DNA from: Melastoma dodecandrum
Lineage: Eukaryota; Streptophyta; Magnoliopsida; Myrtales; Melastomataceae
Assembly: GCA_029817715.1 (NCBI GenBank)
Contig: JARUPY010000539.1
Location: 3,509,501 to 3,573,500 of the forward strand
Direction of reading: 5' to 3'
DNA: 64,000 bases
Shown: positions 24,901 to 35,097 of the stretch, one piece after another
Numbering within the stretch: position 1 is the stretch's first letter
Layout: each line of letters begins with the position of its first letter
Made by a program: the position numbers and the translations under genes
The notes under the pieces: model-generated
What the model was told of the DNA's origin: nothing
Seen by the model: only the letters and a program-made list of their open reading frames with translations
The model's database searches: none

Positions 24901-25793
24901 TTGTCACCAAATTTAACTGACCCTCCACATTGTAGAGTCAGTTGAGAAAATTTGGATGGATCTCCGGTCATGTGCCTGGAGCATCCACTATCCAGATACC
25001 ATTCACTTTCAACAGTTTCTGTTTGAAAACAGGTATTAAGTTCATTTTGAGTTTCTGTGTGAGTTGTGAGGCATATTTGTGCTTCCTCATCATCAGAATC
25101 ATCAAGTTCTGCCCAAGTAGCAATTGCTTTCTTGAACTCGTGTTTAGGAGAAGGTTTCTTCTTTTCTTTAAGTAAAGGACATTCTATACTGTAATGCCCT
25201 TTCTTTTTGTATTTATAAGATGTGACCGATTTTGGGTCCATGTGATTTTGGCTTTTCTTATTAAAGCGCTTTTTGGAGGCGAACCGCAAAAGGCGTTTAG
25301 CTATCATTGCGAGTTCATCATCCGAATCAGCTTCTGCTTCATCATCCGAACCTTCTGTAGGTTCTTCTGATGCTCTGAAAGCAATGGGTGCTCTCTTTAT
25401 ATCTGGTTGAGAGGATCTTTCCGTCTCATACGAGATTAAGGAGCTCATCAATTGATCTAGTCGAAGAATAGATAGGTCTTTAGCCGTTTTCTTGGCTTCC
25501 CATGATTTGGGTAGAGTACGCAGAACCTTCCGAACTAGTTCAGAATTTTGATAGGTTTTGCCCAGATGAGTTAGGGCATCAACTAGAAGGTTAAGTCTCT
25601 GGAACTTCTGTTCTACAGATTCATCAGCCTTCATAGTGAAATTTTCATGTTGGTGAATTAAGAAATTCACCTTAGTTTCTCTTATCTGGTCTGTCCCAAT
25701 ATACATGGTGACAAGTTTATCCCAGATTTCCTTGCCCGAAGTGCAAGTTGAAACTTTGACAAATTCACCTTCTGACATAGCATTGAACATCAA
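21936..25793 (-). CDS. Copia gag(C-terminus)-pol polyprotein
   Basis: An uninterrupted frame of 1,285 codons. Residues 1-180 are the C-terminal part of UBN2-type gag. A degenerate zinc knuckle lies around 192-205 ([14 protein letters not shown]) in which the first two Cys are replaced by Ser and Tyr. Protease active site [11 protein letters not shown] is near 267-277. The gag-pre-integrase motif [12 protein letters not shown] is near 392-403, followed by CEAC. The integrase core carries [31 protein letters not shown] and [15 protein letters not shown] has [20 protein letters not shown] and [10 protein letters not shown]. RNase H has [16 protein letters not shown] and [12 protein letters not shown]. 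All catalytic motifs apart from the knuckle look intact. The frame probably starts upstream in gag; the first Met here is only where the open stretch begins after a frameshift. Confidence 0.92.
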   Translation of the reverse strand: MMFNAMSEGEFVKVSTCTSGKEIWDKLVTMYIGTDQIRETKVNFLIHQHENFTMKADESVEQKFQRLNLLVDALTHLGKTYQNSELVRKVLRTLPKSWEAKKTAKDLSILRLDQLMSSLISYETERSSQPDIKRAPIAFRASEEPTEGSDDEAEADSDDELAMIAKRLLRFASKKRFNKKSQNHMDPKSVTSYKYKKKGHYSIECPLLKEKKKPSPKHEFKKAIATWAELDDSDDEEAQICLTTHTETQNELNTCFQTETVESEWYLDSGCSRHMTGDPSKFSQLTLQCGGSVKFGDNSKGSVIGKGTIGSSDSMVIDEVLLVTKLKHNLLSISQLCDKGYKITFDQDKCSGILNNEGRFIGTRKRNIYTLTQNSFYTTENCLLTVKDESLLWHKRLGHSNFKLLSKLVKKDLVKGLPNIRFEHDSFCEACSLGKQTKSSFKATNEVSTSQPLDLLHMDLFGPTRVQSVGDRRYCLVVVDDYSRYTWVKFLTHKSDAFETFIKLAKKLQNETGSSIRTDHGTEFENHDFATSCDEHGIDNNFSAPYTPQQNEVAERKNRTLIDIARTMMCESSAPQNLWAEAVNTACYISNRVLLRPIFEKTPYQLYRGRKPNISYLYSFGSPCFILRPSKDNLGKFEAKTDEGIFLKYSLSSKAYRVLNKRTSTIEESINVKINDLPTINTRDAISLEPKEDAVEPLPSTKEKGEPSVHESKNDLEQTNENSEEHSQNNQQSDIRALALYQRRHPIDQVIRDLNRGIQTRRSVNAFYEHSAFLSQKEPENNDEALKDPDWILAMQKELDQFERSKVWSLVPKPDNCSIIGTKWIFRNKLNESGIIVRNKARLVARGYSQQEGIDFDETFAPVARLEAIRMLLAYACFNNFKLYQMDVKNAFLNGEIKEEVYVSQPPGFEDLQHRNYIYKLSKALYGLKQAPRAWYERLSTFLVEKGYNRRRVDTTLFLKHRSNHLIVVQIYVDDIIFGSTDEMLCDEFSKLMTSEFEMSMMGELTFFLGLQIQQSAESTFLHQEKYTKQLLKKFGLEGTKPLSTPMGTNTQLDKDENGKEVDSKLYRSMIGFLLYLTASRPDILFSVCLYARFQSAPKESHVTAVKRIFRYLQGSINLGIWYSKKSNFDLNGYSDADFAGSKVDRKSTSGTCQLIGNMLISWFSKKQTSVALSTAEAEYIAAASCCAQLLWMKQQLEDYGLSFTKIPIKCDNTSAISLAKNPVYHSRSKYIELRHHFLRDNVQQGSVSVEYINTEHQLADIFTKPLDKEKFFFFRSELGICHPL

Positions 25794-26032
25794 ATACTTT
25801 GCCGTTTTAGTGAGTCGTCGATCTTAAGGTATTCCCATGTAGGATGACCTTCTCAATCAAATCGTTGGTTCTCTGGTATAGAAGGAGGACCATCTTCTAT
25901 ATTAGACCATAAGTCTTCGTCAATAGCATCGACAAATGCGCTCATACGAATTTTCCAATAGGCAAAATTCTTACCATCGAAAATGAGAGGATTCCCAACA
26001 TGTGGTTTAGGCACATTATAGTTTTCAGCCAT
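25794..26032 (-). pseudogene. gag N-terminus, broken by stop and frameshift
   Basis: The natural gag start is ATG at 26032 (MAENYNVPKPHVGNP, then FDGKNFAYWKIRM and AFVDAIDEDLW). An in-frame TGA at 25853-25855 stands where a Trp is expected (FD-stop-EGHPTWEYL). A frameshift near 25812-25825 is needed to reach the pol frame, whose upstream reading is [13 protein letters not shown]. Confidence 0.8.
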
Positions 26033-26757
26033 GTGTACGATTCGTATAGAGTATTACGCTTCTATAGAATAGAACGTTGACGAATAGAACCTCAACAAAG
26101 AAGCAAGCTTCTGTTGGGTAGAAGTCAGTCGTCAAGTTAACAAACAGGCCTCTGTTAAACAGAGCACGAGTGTCAATATGACAGAACTGAGAATTTGCTT
26201 TCAGTTGGCAGTTGTTGAATTCTCGCAGAGCAGCAAGCTTCTGCAGAACAGAAACAAAATGCCAAATGTGATATTCACAGAGCGTACGCTTCTGTTGAAT
26301 AGATTCTGATAGAATGCAGAGTTCTACAGAATATTACAATTTAATACTCACAGAGCTTGAAGCTTCTGGAGGATGGAAAAGTTTATTTCAGTCTCTGTTG
26401 AGTAGAACACTTATTCCAGACGTTGTTTTCAAACAGAGCGCAAGCTTCTGTTGAATAGAAAGTAGCATCTGATAGAGCGTAAGTTTCTACAGAAAAGATA
26501 CAAATAGTTTCTCACAGAACAAGGTGCTTCTGTGGAACAGAGGTTAAATTCTGATAGAGCGTAAGCTTCTACAGAATAGAACCAAGTAGGTTTTCACGGA
26601 GCTTAAAGCTTTTGTTGAGTAGCGGGTTGATTCTGATAGAGCGTAGGCTTCTACAGAATAGCAACAATCACAGAGCTAATAGCTTCTGTGGAGAAGAGTG
26701 TGTAGCTGGTAAGAGCTTTTCAAGGATCTACAACACGCTGTTAAGCCTCTGTTGAAC
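26033..26757 (-). repeat. repeat-rich leader of the large Copia element
   Basis: This untranslated leader between PBS and gag consists of diverged copies of a GATAGAGCGTAAGCTTCTAC-type unit alternating with CACAGAGC..GCTTCTG units, most clearly at 26470-26690 with a spacing near 100 bp. The same pairing of CAGA and TTCTG words occurs in the LTRs and around 21720-21900. Confidence 0.65.
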
Positions 26758-26759
26758 CC

Positions 26760-26771
26760 GCTCTGATACCA
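26760..26771 (-). other. primer binding site (initiator Met tRNA)
   Basis: Minus strand TGGTATCAGAGC, a perfect match to the standard plant initiator tRNA-Met complement, begins two bases after the end of the 5' LTR at 26774. Confidence 0.92.
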
Positions 26772-26773
26772 AT

Positions 26774-29163
26774 TGTTACACTAAGAGGGGGGTGAATTAG
26801 TGTTAATCTCCAAATTCGGATTTTAACGCTTTTTCGTTTTACCCCGCAGCGGAAGAAAGCTTCTATTAGACAGAACCGTAGATAGGTTTCTGTACAACAG
26901 AACGTTCAAGTGTGTTCGCAATTTGTTTGATTGGACACAAGTATTTTTATAGTGGTTCAGCAAATTGCTTACATCCACTCTTCACCCAGATATTTGGATG
27001 ATTTCCACTCAAATGTATCTCTGTACAAATTACACAAATGATTGCAACTGAAATCAGATCCAAAGGTTATGTACAATAGAGGCTTGAGTGGTAGAGCACA
27101 GACCAGAAGGTTCTGTACCGTAGAGGCTCGTTATGTAGCACAAACCCAAAGGTTTTGTACTATAGTAACTTAGGCTCAATACAGACCAGAAGGTTCTGTA
27201 TCGTAGTGAGTTCGGCACAACACAGACCAGAGGGTTCTGTGTCGAAGTAGCTTAGGCACAACACTGACCAGAAGGTTCTGTGTCGAAGAAAGTTTGGCAC
27301 AACACAGACCAGAGGATTCTGTGTCGAAGAGACTTAGGCACAACACAGACCGAGGTTCTGTGTCGAAGAAGGTAAGGCACAATACTGACCAGAAGGTTCT
27401 GTGTCAGACGTGTTAACCTTCTATAGCACAGATCAAGAGATTCTGTACTGTAAGCGTCAACCTTCTATAGAATAGATCCAAGGATTCTGTATCACAGAAG
27501 GTATAGCACAGACCGTAAGGTTCTGTACTAAGAATGTGTCAATCTTTAACAAACCAAAATGGTTCGTATTAGAAATGACTTGAGTTATGTACAGACCGTA
27601 AGGTTCTGTACTAGAGTAGATTCAGACCTTAAGGTTCTGCTCTACAGAGGGTTGTAGAGATCCGAAGATTCTGCACTACAGGAGGTTGCACGCGTTAACG
27701 TGACTAACAAGGTAGCAAATGCGCAATCCCTCAAGGATAACGACTTCGTGGCGTACCCCACGCGAGTACGTAGCGAACCCTACGCAAGCAGACAACGTTC
27801 CCTTTGTCTTAGGGTGGACAACGTATCCTTTGTCCTAGGATGAACAGTGTGCCATCTGTCCTGGGGTGACAGCCCTCCTCCTGTCCTGAGGTGACAGCCT
27901 TCCTCCTGTCCTGAGGTTGAACAGCGTTCCCTCTGTTCTGGGGTGACAGCCTTCCTCCTGTCCTGAGGTGACAACCTTCCTCTTGTCCTGAGGTGACAAC
28001 CTTCCTCTTGTCCTGAGGTGACAGCCTTCCTCCTGTCCTGAGGTTGAACAGCGTTCCCTCTGTTCTTGGGTGACAGCCTTCCTCCTGTCCTGAGGTGACA
28101 GCCTTCTTCCTGTCCTAAGGTGACAACCTTCCTCCTGTCCTGAGGTGACAACCTTCCTCTTGTCCTGAGGTTCCTGCACACAGAGCTCTACACAACAAAA
28201 GCTGGTTAGTCCCTCACCTTCTGTGCTCCCGAGGTTCAGCCCTTCTCTCCGACCCGCTGCACGTTGATCACACGACCTCCAGCCGTACCTCCAGCCAACG
28301 TATCCTGCAGCTTCCAGTAGAGTCCCTCGAGCCCCCGAATCACTCTCCCAAAAGGTTTCACCAACGATGCAGCTTCCGCCGGTAGTGCTCCTCGTGTGAC
28401 TAACTCGAACGAATGAAAGAACTAAAGCTCAAGCACACGCTCTCTCTGATCAGAATGGGATAAGGGAAAATGAATGTTCTACTCTCAATGGGAGAGAGCA
28501 TGGCTATTTATATACACGGTTCAAAGAGTAAAATACAAAAGGGAAAATATAAAAACGTAATCTGCAAAATAAGAAATTAAAAGTTAGTTTACATAATAAA
28601 CAGAATGAAATACACGTGCATGCATTCAGCAATGGAGATGATCATATCAAAATAAAATAGGGATATGATTATTTCCCTAAATAATGCAGCACAGAAGGTA
28701 TCGCAGAAGGTTCTGCTCGATAGCCTTCTATAGATGGAAACAATCGAAGATTTGTTTCCATTGGGGTAAATGTTCGTTCCATCCTGATAAAGACACACGT
28801 GAGAATGTATCTGGACAGGTGGTGGTGATAGGTATCCAAATAACGGTCATATAGAGGTCGTAAGAGCTTACAGAAGCCTGTAGACCAACTAGTAGAACCT
28901 TTCCATAAATAGAGATCTTATCTCCTTCTATAAGAAATATTATCTCCAATATGATTATTTGGAAATCAAATCATGGTAATCTGATTAGACGAATATCTTA
29001 ATCAGATAATGTATATTTCGTAAGTAAATAATTAATAACTAATCATTTAATTACAACAATGATTATTACAAAAAGATCCTCATTATAAGAAGCTTATGTA
29101 AAATAGAATGTTCAACCTTCTGTAGTACAAAGGGTTCGGTTCATCGTCAAAACCGTCCCAACA
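26774..29163 (-). repeat. 5' LTR of the large Copia element
   Basis: A 2,390-bp copy of the 3' LTR, 254 bp longer because an array of 25-bp units (GTGACAGCCTTCCTCCTGTC..) at about 27852-28170 is expanded here. The TATATAAATA promoter box is at 28505-28514 (minus). Confidence 0.93.
28505..28514 (-). promoter_or_regulatory. LTR TATA box
   Basis: Minus-strand TATATAAATA inside the 5' LTR, about 650 bp from its U3 end, is conserved at 18162-18171 in the 3' LTR. It is the likely core promoter of the element. Confidence 0.6.
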
Positions 29164-29247
29164 CTCCCCTTCTTCCTTTTTCCTACTTTTGTGAAGTCTA
29201 TGGCCATGAACTACAGTGCCTTAGTTTCCCCTTTCAGTGGTTTTTTC

Positions 29248-30855
29248 TTATAAGCAGAGCAGATCCAACCGGGTAAGAGTCAGAATGATGACCAAGGACC
29301 TAAGGAAACTGGCAGAAGCCACGAGCCTGCGAGCTGGCGAGGAGGTCGTAGTGGGTCCGGTGGGAACCGCGCCGAACACCCTCGACCCGACCGAGTTCGT
29401 GGTGTTGAGTATCGAGGAGCTCGTGCTGCAACGAAGTCCCGACTTTATGAGAAAGCCAATGACTAATATCACAGTCAAACGAAGAAAAATGATAAGTTTT
29501 TGCATAACCTCGTGGATTGATACCGACAAGTCGAACTACCTGAGAAAACATAAACAGAGTAAGAAGGATTTGCGGACGAGTCCGATCAATGACCGAAACA
29601 GAGTTTTGAGCAAATGAGTAAATATTAAAACTTTTTTACTTGGGTCGGTGCTGGTAACGAGTGCAGTCCCGCCGAAATTGCAACTCGACGGGATTGGATT
29701 CTTCTGATAGTACTCGTTGAAGGCGTATGACGCGTGGTCTCGGACACTATTTGGCTCGTAACACCTTCCACCCGGCTGGATGGCCGAGCAGTCTGCCCTC
29801 CCGTAACCGCACGCAAAGTCCAGTCCGACCTGGAGAGCGGCCCGGGATGCGCCCTGGCTGGCGATGCACCAGCTCCCGCTAAGCGATGGCGGAGGATTTG
29901 TCAGAGAATAGGAGCCGGCTGGGTATCCCACTGGATTTGCAGCCATCGTCTGGGGGGAAACCTCGGCACCCGGGTTTGACGTAGGGATAATGACAGGGTT
30001 CGAAGATGGAGGGGAGGCCGTGGCGGATGAGGACGTCGACGCAGAACCTGAGTAAGGGGCTGGGATAATGGTGGGTATGGTGGTGACAGGATTGGTGATG
30101 TCCTTAAGGGTAGAGTGAAACCTATGCTTGGTTGAGAAAGAACCGAAACTGTCCTCTGTTTGAGGAGAAGCTTCGCTGTTTGTCGCACTCAAACCTGTGA
30201 AGTGAAGTTAGCAAAAGCATCCCAAAACAAAGTAACAAAAGCGACTAAAAACCCTCGTTTTCTTCCCATGTTTTGTCGGACGTGAACTGTCCTAAATTTG
30301 GCCCCGTTTACCATGAAAGCGGGCTGATAAACTAATTCTCCCCGAGTTGTCTATACGAATAAAAATACCCACAAAGAAAAAGTGATTGGGACACGGAGGA
30401 AGTGAAGAAGCTTGGAAACAGCGACTTTCAAAGGGAAAGAAAAGTGAATTTTTTGACTATTGTCCGTCGGGTGAGAGAGTAAATAGAAAACAGAACAGGC
30501 CATCGGTGATAGTAAAGAAACAATATTTAATTAATTATGAGAGGCGGGCAGAGGAACAGGACCAAAACTTAACCCAGAAAATCAAACGAAAAATGATGAA
30601 AAACCAAATTTATAGACCCAGGAAACAGAGTTGCTGCTTCATCTAATTTCTTACAAAGGAATCACGGGCGAAACTACTAAAACTTTCTCTCTTAATGCTT
30701 AGGATGAAAGGGAGTAGTAGTGAAAAGGGAATGTGACCTGAGGGAATGGGAATGGAATCGGAGGAGAGATCTGGGATGACGAGGGACATGAAGATGAAGA
30801 GCATCAAGTGGTGGTGGTAGCGGGGGTGGCACGACAAGTCTGCCTTAAAACCCAT
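29248..30855 (-). CDS. X8/CBM43 domain secreted protein (plasmodesmata callose-binding type)
   Basis: Related proteins bind callose in the cell wall, several at plasmodesmata. Exons 30855-30738, 30194-29640 and 29462-29248 join in frame to 295 residues. Exon 1 encodes a hydrophobic signal (LMLFIFMSLVIPDLSSDS). Exon 2 has a Pro/Thr/Ser linker and the X8 domain with the expected cysteines: GSWCIASQGAS, LDFACGYGRADC, GRCYEPN, FNEYYQ, SCNFGGTALV. Exon 3 (TSSSILNTTN, VFGAVPTGPTT) ends in a hydrophobic tail (LRSLVIILTL) that could be a GPI-anchor signal. The exon 2-3 junction is the least certain part: the acceptor used keeps frame but lacks the usual YGSC after TDPS, so another small exon or a lesion is possible. 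Confidence 0.82.
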
Positions 30856-31539
30856 CGAAACCTGCCCGAACCCCTCTGCTCCTTGCTTTTCTAGGTGAGG
30901 ACAACAAAAAAGGAAGCAAAAGGAGGAGAGGTTATTTGAGGGAGGAGGGGGAATGTGGGTGTTCGGCGTCGTCGAGGGTGGGAAAGGGGAAGGAGGAGGA
31001 AGGAATATGTGGGGAGAGGGAAGGAAAAGTTGGACAGTGGGAGTGATGATGATTATGATTTGCAGTGATGGCTTCGCCTCTGTTTTTCTTTTTAAAAAAA
31101 ATAAGCTTTTTTTTTTTCCTTTGCCTGTTTGTTGTTCACACAAGATAAAAAATGATTATGGAAGAAAGGGAAGGTAGGAAAGGTTGTTTGTTTCCCTTTG
31201 AGGTTTTCTTTTTCTTTTTCTTTCTTCTTTTATCAAATGTGTTCCAGACATCGCAGGGGTCCAGAAACAGAGGAAAGGTTTACGAATGGAATTGTAAAAG
31301 ATATTTTAGTTCATTTATTACGGGCGGAGGAGTCGTGTTGTCCTGAACATGGGGATGAGAATTTCCGACTACGTACGGAGGGAGGAAATCATCTTATCGT
31401 AACAATGTGTTTGGCTCCGCGGGAGGGAGAAGGACCTAATTTCAAGCTCCTTTTCATCTCATCAAAGACTGGTGAGATCTCGTGGACCCTCGTTATGCCA
31501 GCCGTCTGCTGGCATTATGTGTCTCACCTGCGGCGTTAT
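30856..31539. other. spacer between X8 gene and PPR pseudogene
   Basis: The first part is the 5' upstream region of the X8 gene, with purine-rich tracts on the plus strand. Weak open frames at 31150-31560 might be eroded N-terminal PPR sequence, but I cannot support that. Confidence 0.35.
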
Positions 31540-32556
31540 CACAGCTTCACGGAATGTTCGTAAAGTTTTTCACGAAGATGAGATCACGGATGTCGTCGCC
31601 TGGAATTGTATGGTTATCGGCCTGGACAGGCGTGGGGAAATCGACGAGGCTCGTAGACTTTTGGATGAGAAGTAGTGATCAGTGGGTACGTTTGAAATGG
31701 GAGATTCCTTCAGGCCATGGAGATTTCCAGGGAAATGAGGGATGACGGGATAGAACCAGTTGAATATACAGTGGTCAGTCTGCTAAATGCTTGTTCTTCC
31801 ACAGGATTTCTGAGGCAGGTGCATGGATTCACGATTTCGTCAAGATAAATGGCGTGAAATCGAATTCTGTCCTTGTCACGGCATTGATCGATATGTACAG
31901 CAGGTGCGGAAGCATTGCAGAGGCATATGCAGTATTTCAATCTGCTTCGTGGAAAGGCTTATCGTTGTTGGAATTTGATGATCTTAGGGCTGGCGAGGAA
32001 TAATCACAAAGAGGAAGCGATCGCCTTATTCTTGGAGCTCGAATCATCCAGTAACCTCGGACCTGACAACATTACTTTCATCGGCATGCTAACTGCCTGT
32101 TGTCATGCCGGTCTCTTAAACAAGGCGAAGTATTTTCCTGCCTATGAAGGAAAAGTTTAATACCGAGCCGTCAATAAAGCATTACAACTGCATAGTTGAC
32201 TTGTTTGGGCGAGTCGGATTGCTCAAGGAAGCAGAGGAGCTGATAGAAGGATGCCTGCATCTGTATGCACGGATGTAATCATCTGGGGGTGCTGATAGCC
32301 GCAAACGTGAATAACGGGAGCCGAGATGTGGCCACACATGCAGCACAGGAGATTATCTCTCCCAATCCAAGCGAGACCTCTGAATACGTGCTCATGTCAA
32401 ATGTTCATTCTGTCTCACAGCAATATGAAGATGCGTCGCGGGAAAGATCCCCCATGAGAGGAGGTTCATGAGTTCTTAGCCGGAGGAAGATCACATCCCA
32501 GAGTAGAAGAAATCTACAGATTGTTGGAGGATATCAGGAAGAATCTCCGAGAGTAA
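31540..32556 (+). pseudogene. pentatricopeptide repeat (PPR, E-type) pseudogene
   Basis: Pieces of an organelle RNA-binding PPR protein appear in order but in shifting frames: [147 protein letters not shown], and the E-domain end RSHPRVEEIYRLLEDI. At least four frameshifts (near 31660, 31820, 31960, 32150) and an in-frame stop after RSPMRGGS (32470) break it. It resembles the family of Arabidopsis At2g42920. The N-terminal half is missing or unrecognisable. Confidence 0.85.
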
Positions 32557-32828
32557 AGACAAGGTCAAATAACAAGTGATTTGAACATATAACTCAAAAA
32601 TCACGAAAAAGAAACATGACATACACTTTGCAATTTTTTTTTTCCTTTTGTACAATGAACGAAACCTCTTCACTTTTTCCTAATCTGGAGTTGTAGTCAA
32701 CTAAGCGATTTCACCTTCATCAGCTCTATCAGCAAAAAGAACCTCCCTAGTTGAACTCATCGGTGCTTTTGACGAATGCATCTACTCACGGGTCAAATGA
32801 CGAAATCGGTAAACCCAGAAAACCCATG

Positions 32829-35097
32829 TCACTGCTCTCCGGTCTGAGTTATCTCAGATCTTTCATGCCTGGCAAGGTCATCAACGGCAGTACCAGTGTC
32901 AACCCAACCACTGTCCTCTTTCACCGATTCAATCTCGGTACCGGTTGTTCGGCTCTTCCTGGTCCTTCTCTCCTGAAAAAGGAAAAGGGAAGACGATAGC
33001 TAAATGCATCCCCTTAATTTGGCAAGCCCGTTGAAGGCAAAATTTTCATTTCCATGAAGACCTATCCATATGTGAACATTAATTGACACAGTTTTAACAA
33101 AGCTGATAACCTCACCTCACGGAGTGGATATTCATCCATCTCCAGCATCCGCACCACCTGCGTCATTTTAGGTCTCTTTGCTGATTCGGGATCGACACAT
33201 CTAAGTGCTACCAGAAGGGAACGCTTTAGAGCATGAGTCGTCGGCTTGGTTTCGAGCTTAGGATCTACAACTTCCTCTATTCTCCTTGTCCCTACCATTA
33301 CCTTCAGCCACTCAACAAGATTGACCTGACATGATCCAAAAAGATTATCAGCAAGATCTGGGAACCATTCATGATGTATGATGGTATCCATCTCATGTAA
33401 AACCAACGTGGTAATGTTAGAATCGTACTATGAAGGTGCTAATTGGTGAAAAACAAATACCTCATCAGTGGGCCGGCTATAGTCGACAGGGTCTCTTCCG
33501 GTGATTACTTCAAGCAAGAGTACACCAAAGCTATATACATCACTTTTCTCGTTCAACATCCCAGTGTTTGCATATTCTGGGGCCACATAACTGAAGCCAA
33601 CAATACAAGAAGCATCGTTATTGCTAATCTTGCCTCAAAGAGATCCGGGCCAGAAAAAGATCGAACAATTCTTAATGAAGGCATAAGAGCTTGATTAAAT
33701 ACCCGAAGGTCCCCATCACACGAGTAGTGATGTGACTCTCTCCAGAATCCAAAAGTTTGGCAAGTCCGAAATCTGAAACCTTTGCATTAAATTCTGTGTC
33801 CATCAGAATGTTGCTCGATTTAATATCCCTGTGAACAACCTTGGGTTCGATCGCTTCATGCAGGTAAGCAAGCCTATGCAGCATGACAACTGACTTGAGT
33901 TAAAATTGACCCTTCCACGGAGACAATAAATCAAAATCACCTGACCAAATTTATTGTTATCAACAATTTGAAAAGGTGACGTAAACACGTACGCTTTGGC
34001 AGTGCCAAGTGCAACCTTCATACGAGCGTCCCAGGTTAAGCCTCCATCTGGCGTAATAGATCCGTGAAGCCACTCTTCTAAGTTCCCATTATTCACGTAC
34101 TCATACACTAACATCCTGAAATCGGATAAGCATTCGAAGATCATCACATGAACTAGATTGACCCATGAAGACCAAATTCAGGGTATTGGAGAATGCATTG
34201 ACCAATAAAAGTAGACAAATAAAGGGAGCTTTCAGGGAAGAAAACATACCTGTGGACCCCTTCTATGCAATATCCCAAAAGTCGCACCAGATTTTTATGT
34301 CGAACATGACCAATAGCCTCTACTTCAACCCTGAATTCTTTCTCTGCCTGCCCCCTATGCATGCAATCAATAAAAGAATTAATAAAAGTTAATATTGTTA
34401 TATGGTTAACTGACATGGCTATATTTACGAGCACTTACAAGTTGTTCAAAAGCTTCTTGACTGCAACCTCAGTTCCATTCACAAGTCTTCCCTGGTAGAC
34501 AACACCATAACCACCTTCGCCAAGCACATTTTGGGTAGCAAAATTGTTAGTTGCAAGCTGTAAGTCTCTGAGAGTGAACCAGTGGCCCCATCCAAGGTGT
34601 GAAAATTCCGGCAAACCAACTAGAGGGGAAGCAGTGACTGGAGCAGCAGCATATGGGGAAGCAGAAAGCTTCAGTCCAGTACCCGAGCTTCCATCTTCTC
34701 CCGACTGCGAACTGAAACCTCTTTCAAGGTTGTGAACAGAGCTGCACTGACTTAGGTTCTCTGGATCACTCGATTTTCCAGTGCCCAAATGAACTAACAA
34801 CTTCTTGGATGGCTTAACATTCGATCTGTCATTAACAGTTAAAAACGTGCTTTCAGGGTGGTTGTGGTAGCCGTGGGCTCCTACCCTATCGATGCCGATC
34901 TCCTTTGAGACATTCGGAATTTGGGAAAGGAAAAGGTTGTCTGCCCTTCTTCTAGATTTCCTCCGACAAGTCATACAGAGCAGCAGAGCAAGAATAAAGA
35001 CTATAAGCACCCCAACGCATACCGCAAGGACAACCCACAACTGCGTGCCTAAAACATCACTCTGCAACTTCGCGTGCAAAGAATCTCCAAATGACAT
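32829..35097 (-). CDS. receptor-like cytoplasmic kinase (At2g42960-like, RLCK-V type)
   Basis: Membrane-anchored Ser/Thr protein kinase. Seven exons join in frame: 35097-34439, 34354-34250, 34115-33993, 33873-33703, 33590-33461, 33325-33116 and 32972-32829, giving 513 residues. A short N-terminus precedes one transmembrane segment ([20 protein letters not shown], about 20-44) and a basic stop-transfer CRRKSRRR. A Ser-rich linker follows. The kinase domain has the glycine loop [16 protein letters not shown] (K214), HRDIKSSN (310-317), DFG (330-332), [15 protein letters not shown] and [20 protein letters not shown]. No receptor ectodomain is present, as usual in this family. All catalytic residues are present and no lesion was seen. 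The substrate is unknown. Confidence 0.93.

Larger units (their letters stand above)
16685..29163 (-). mobile_element. near-complete Sirevirus-like Ty1/Copia LTR retrotransposon
   Basis: A 12,479-bp element read from 29163 to 16685. It has LTRs at both ends, a perfect initiator-Met PBS, a PPT next to the 3' LTR, gag, a 1,285-codon pol with protease, integrase, RT and RNase H in Copia order, and an additional ORF between pol and the 3' LTR. Repeated PPT-like motifs, palindrome-rich LTRs and the extra 3' ORF are features described for the plant Sirevirus group. A four-base direct repeat CTCC flanks it (16681-16684, 29164-29167); Copia usually leaves five. By eye the LTRs differ by a few percent apart from one 254-bp length difference, so the insertion is fairly recent. 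Gag and the 3' ORF are broken, so it cannot be autonomous as read. Confidence 0.93.

Noticed and set aside
27852..28170. Regular direct repeats resembling a CRISPR array
   Set aside because: Units are contiguous without unique spacers and sit inside a plant LTR; it is a minisatellite.
27780..28181. Minus-strand ORFs of 133 and 114 codons with repeated SPQDRRK/VVTSGQ units
   Set aside because: They are translations of the 25-bp tandem array in the LTR; the array length keeps several frames open at once.
16621..29200. Longer target-site duplication suggested by similar pyrimidine tracts (TTCTTCC..CTAC) on both sides of the large element
   Set aside because: The tracts are at different distances from the ends and low in complexity; only CTCC is directly adjacent on both sides.
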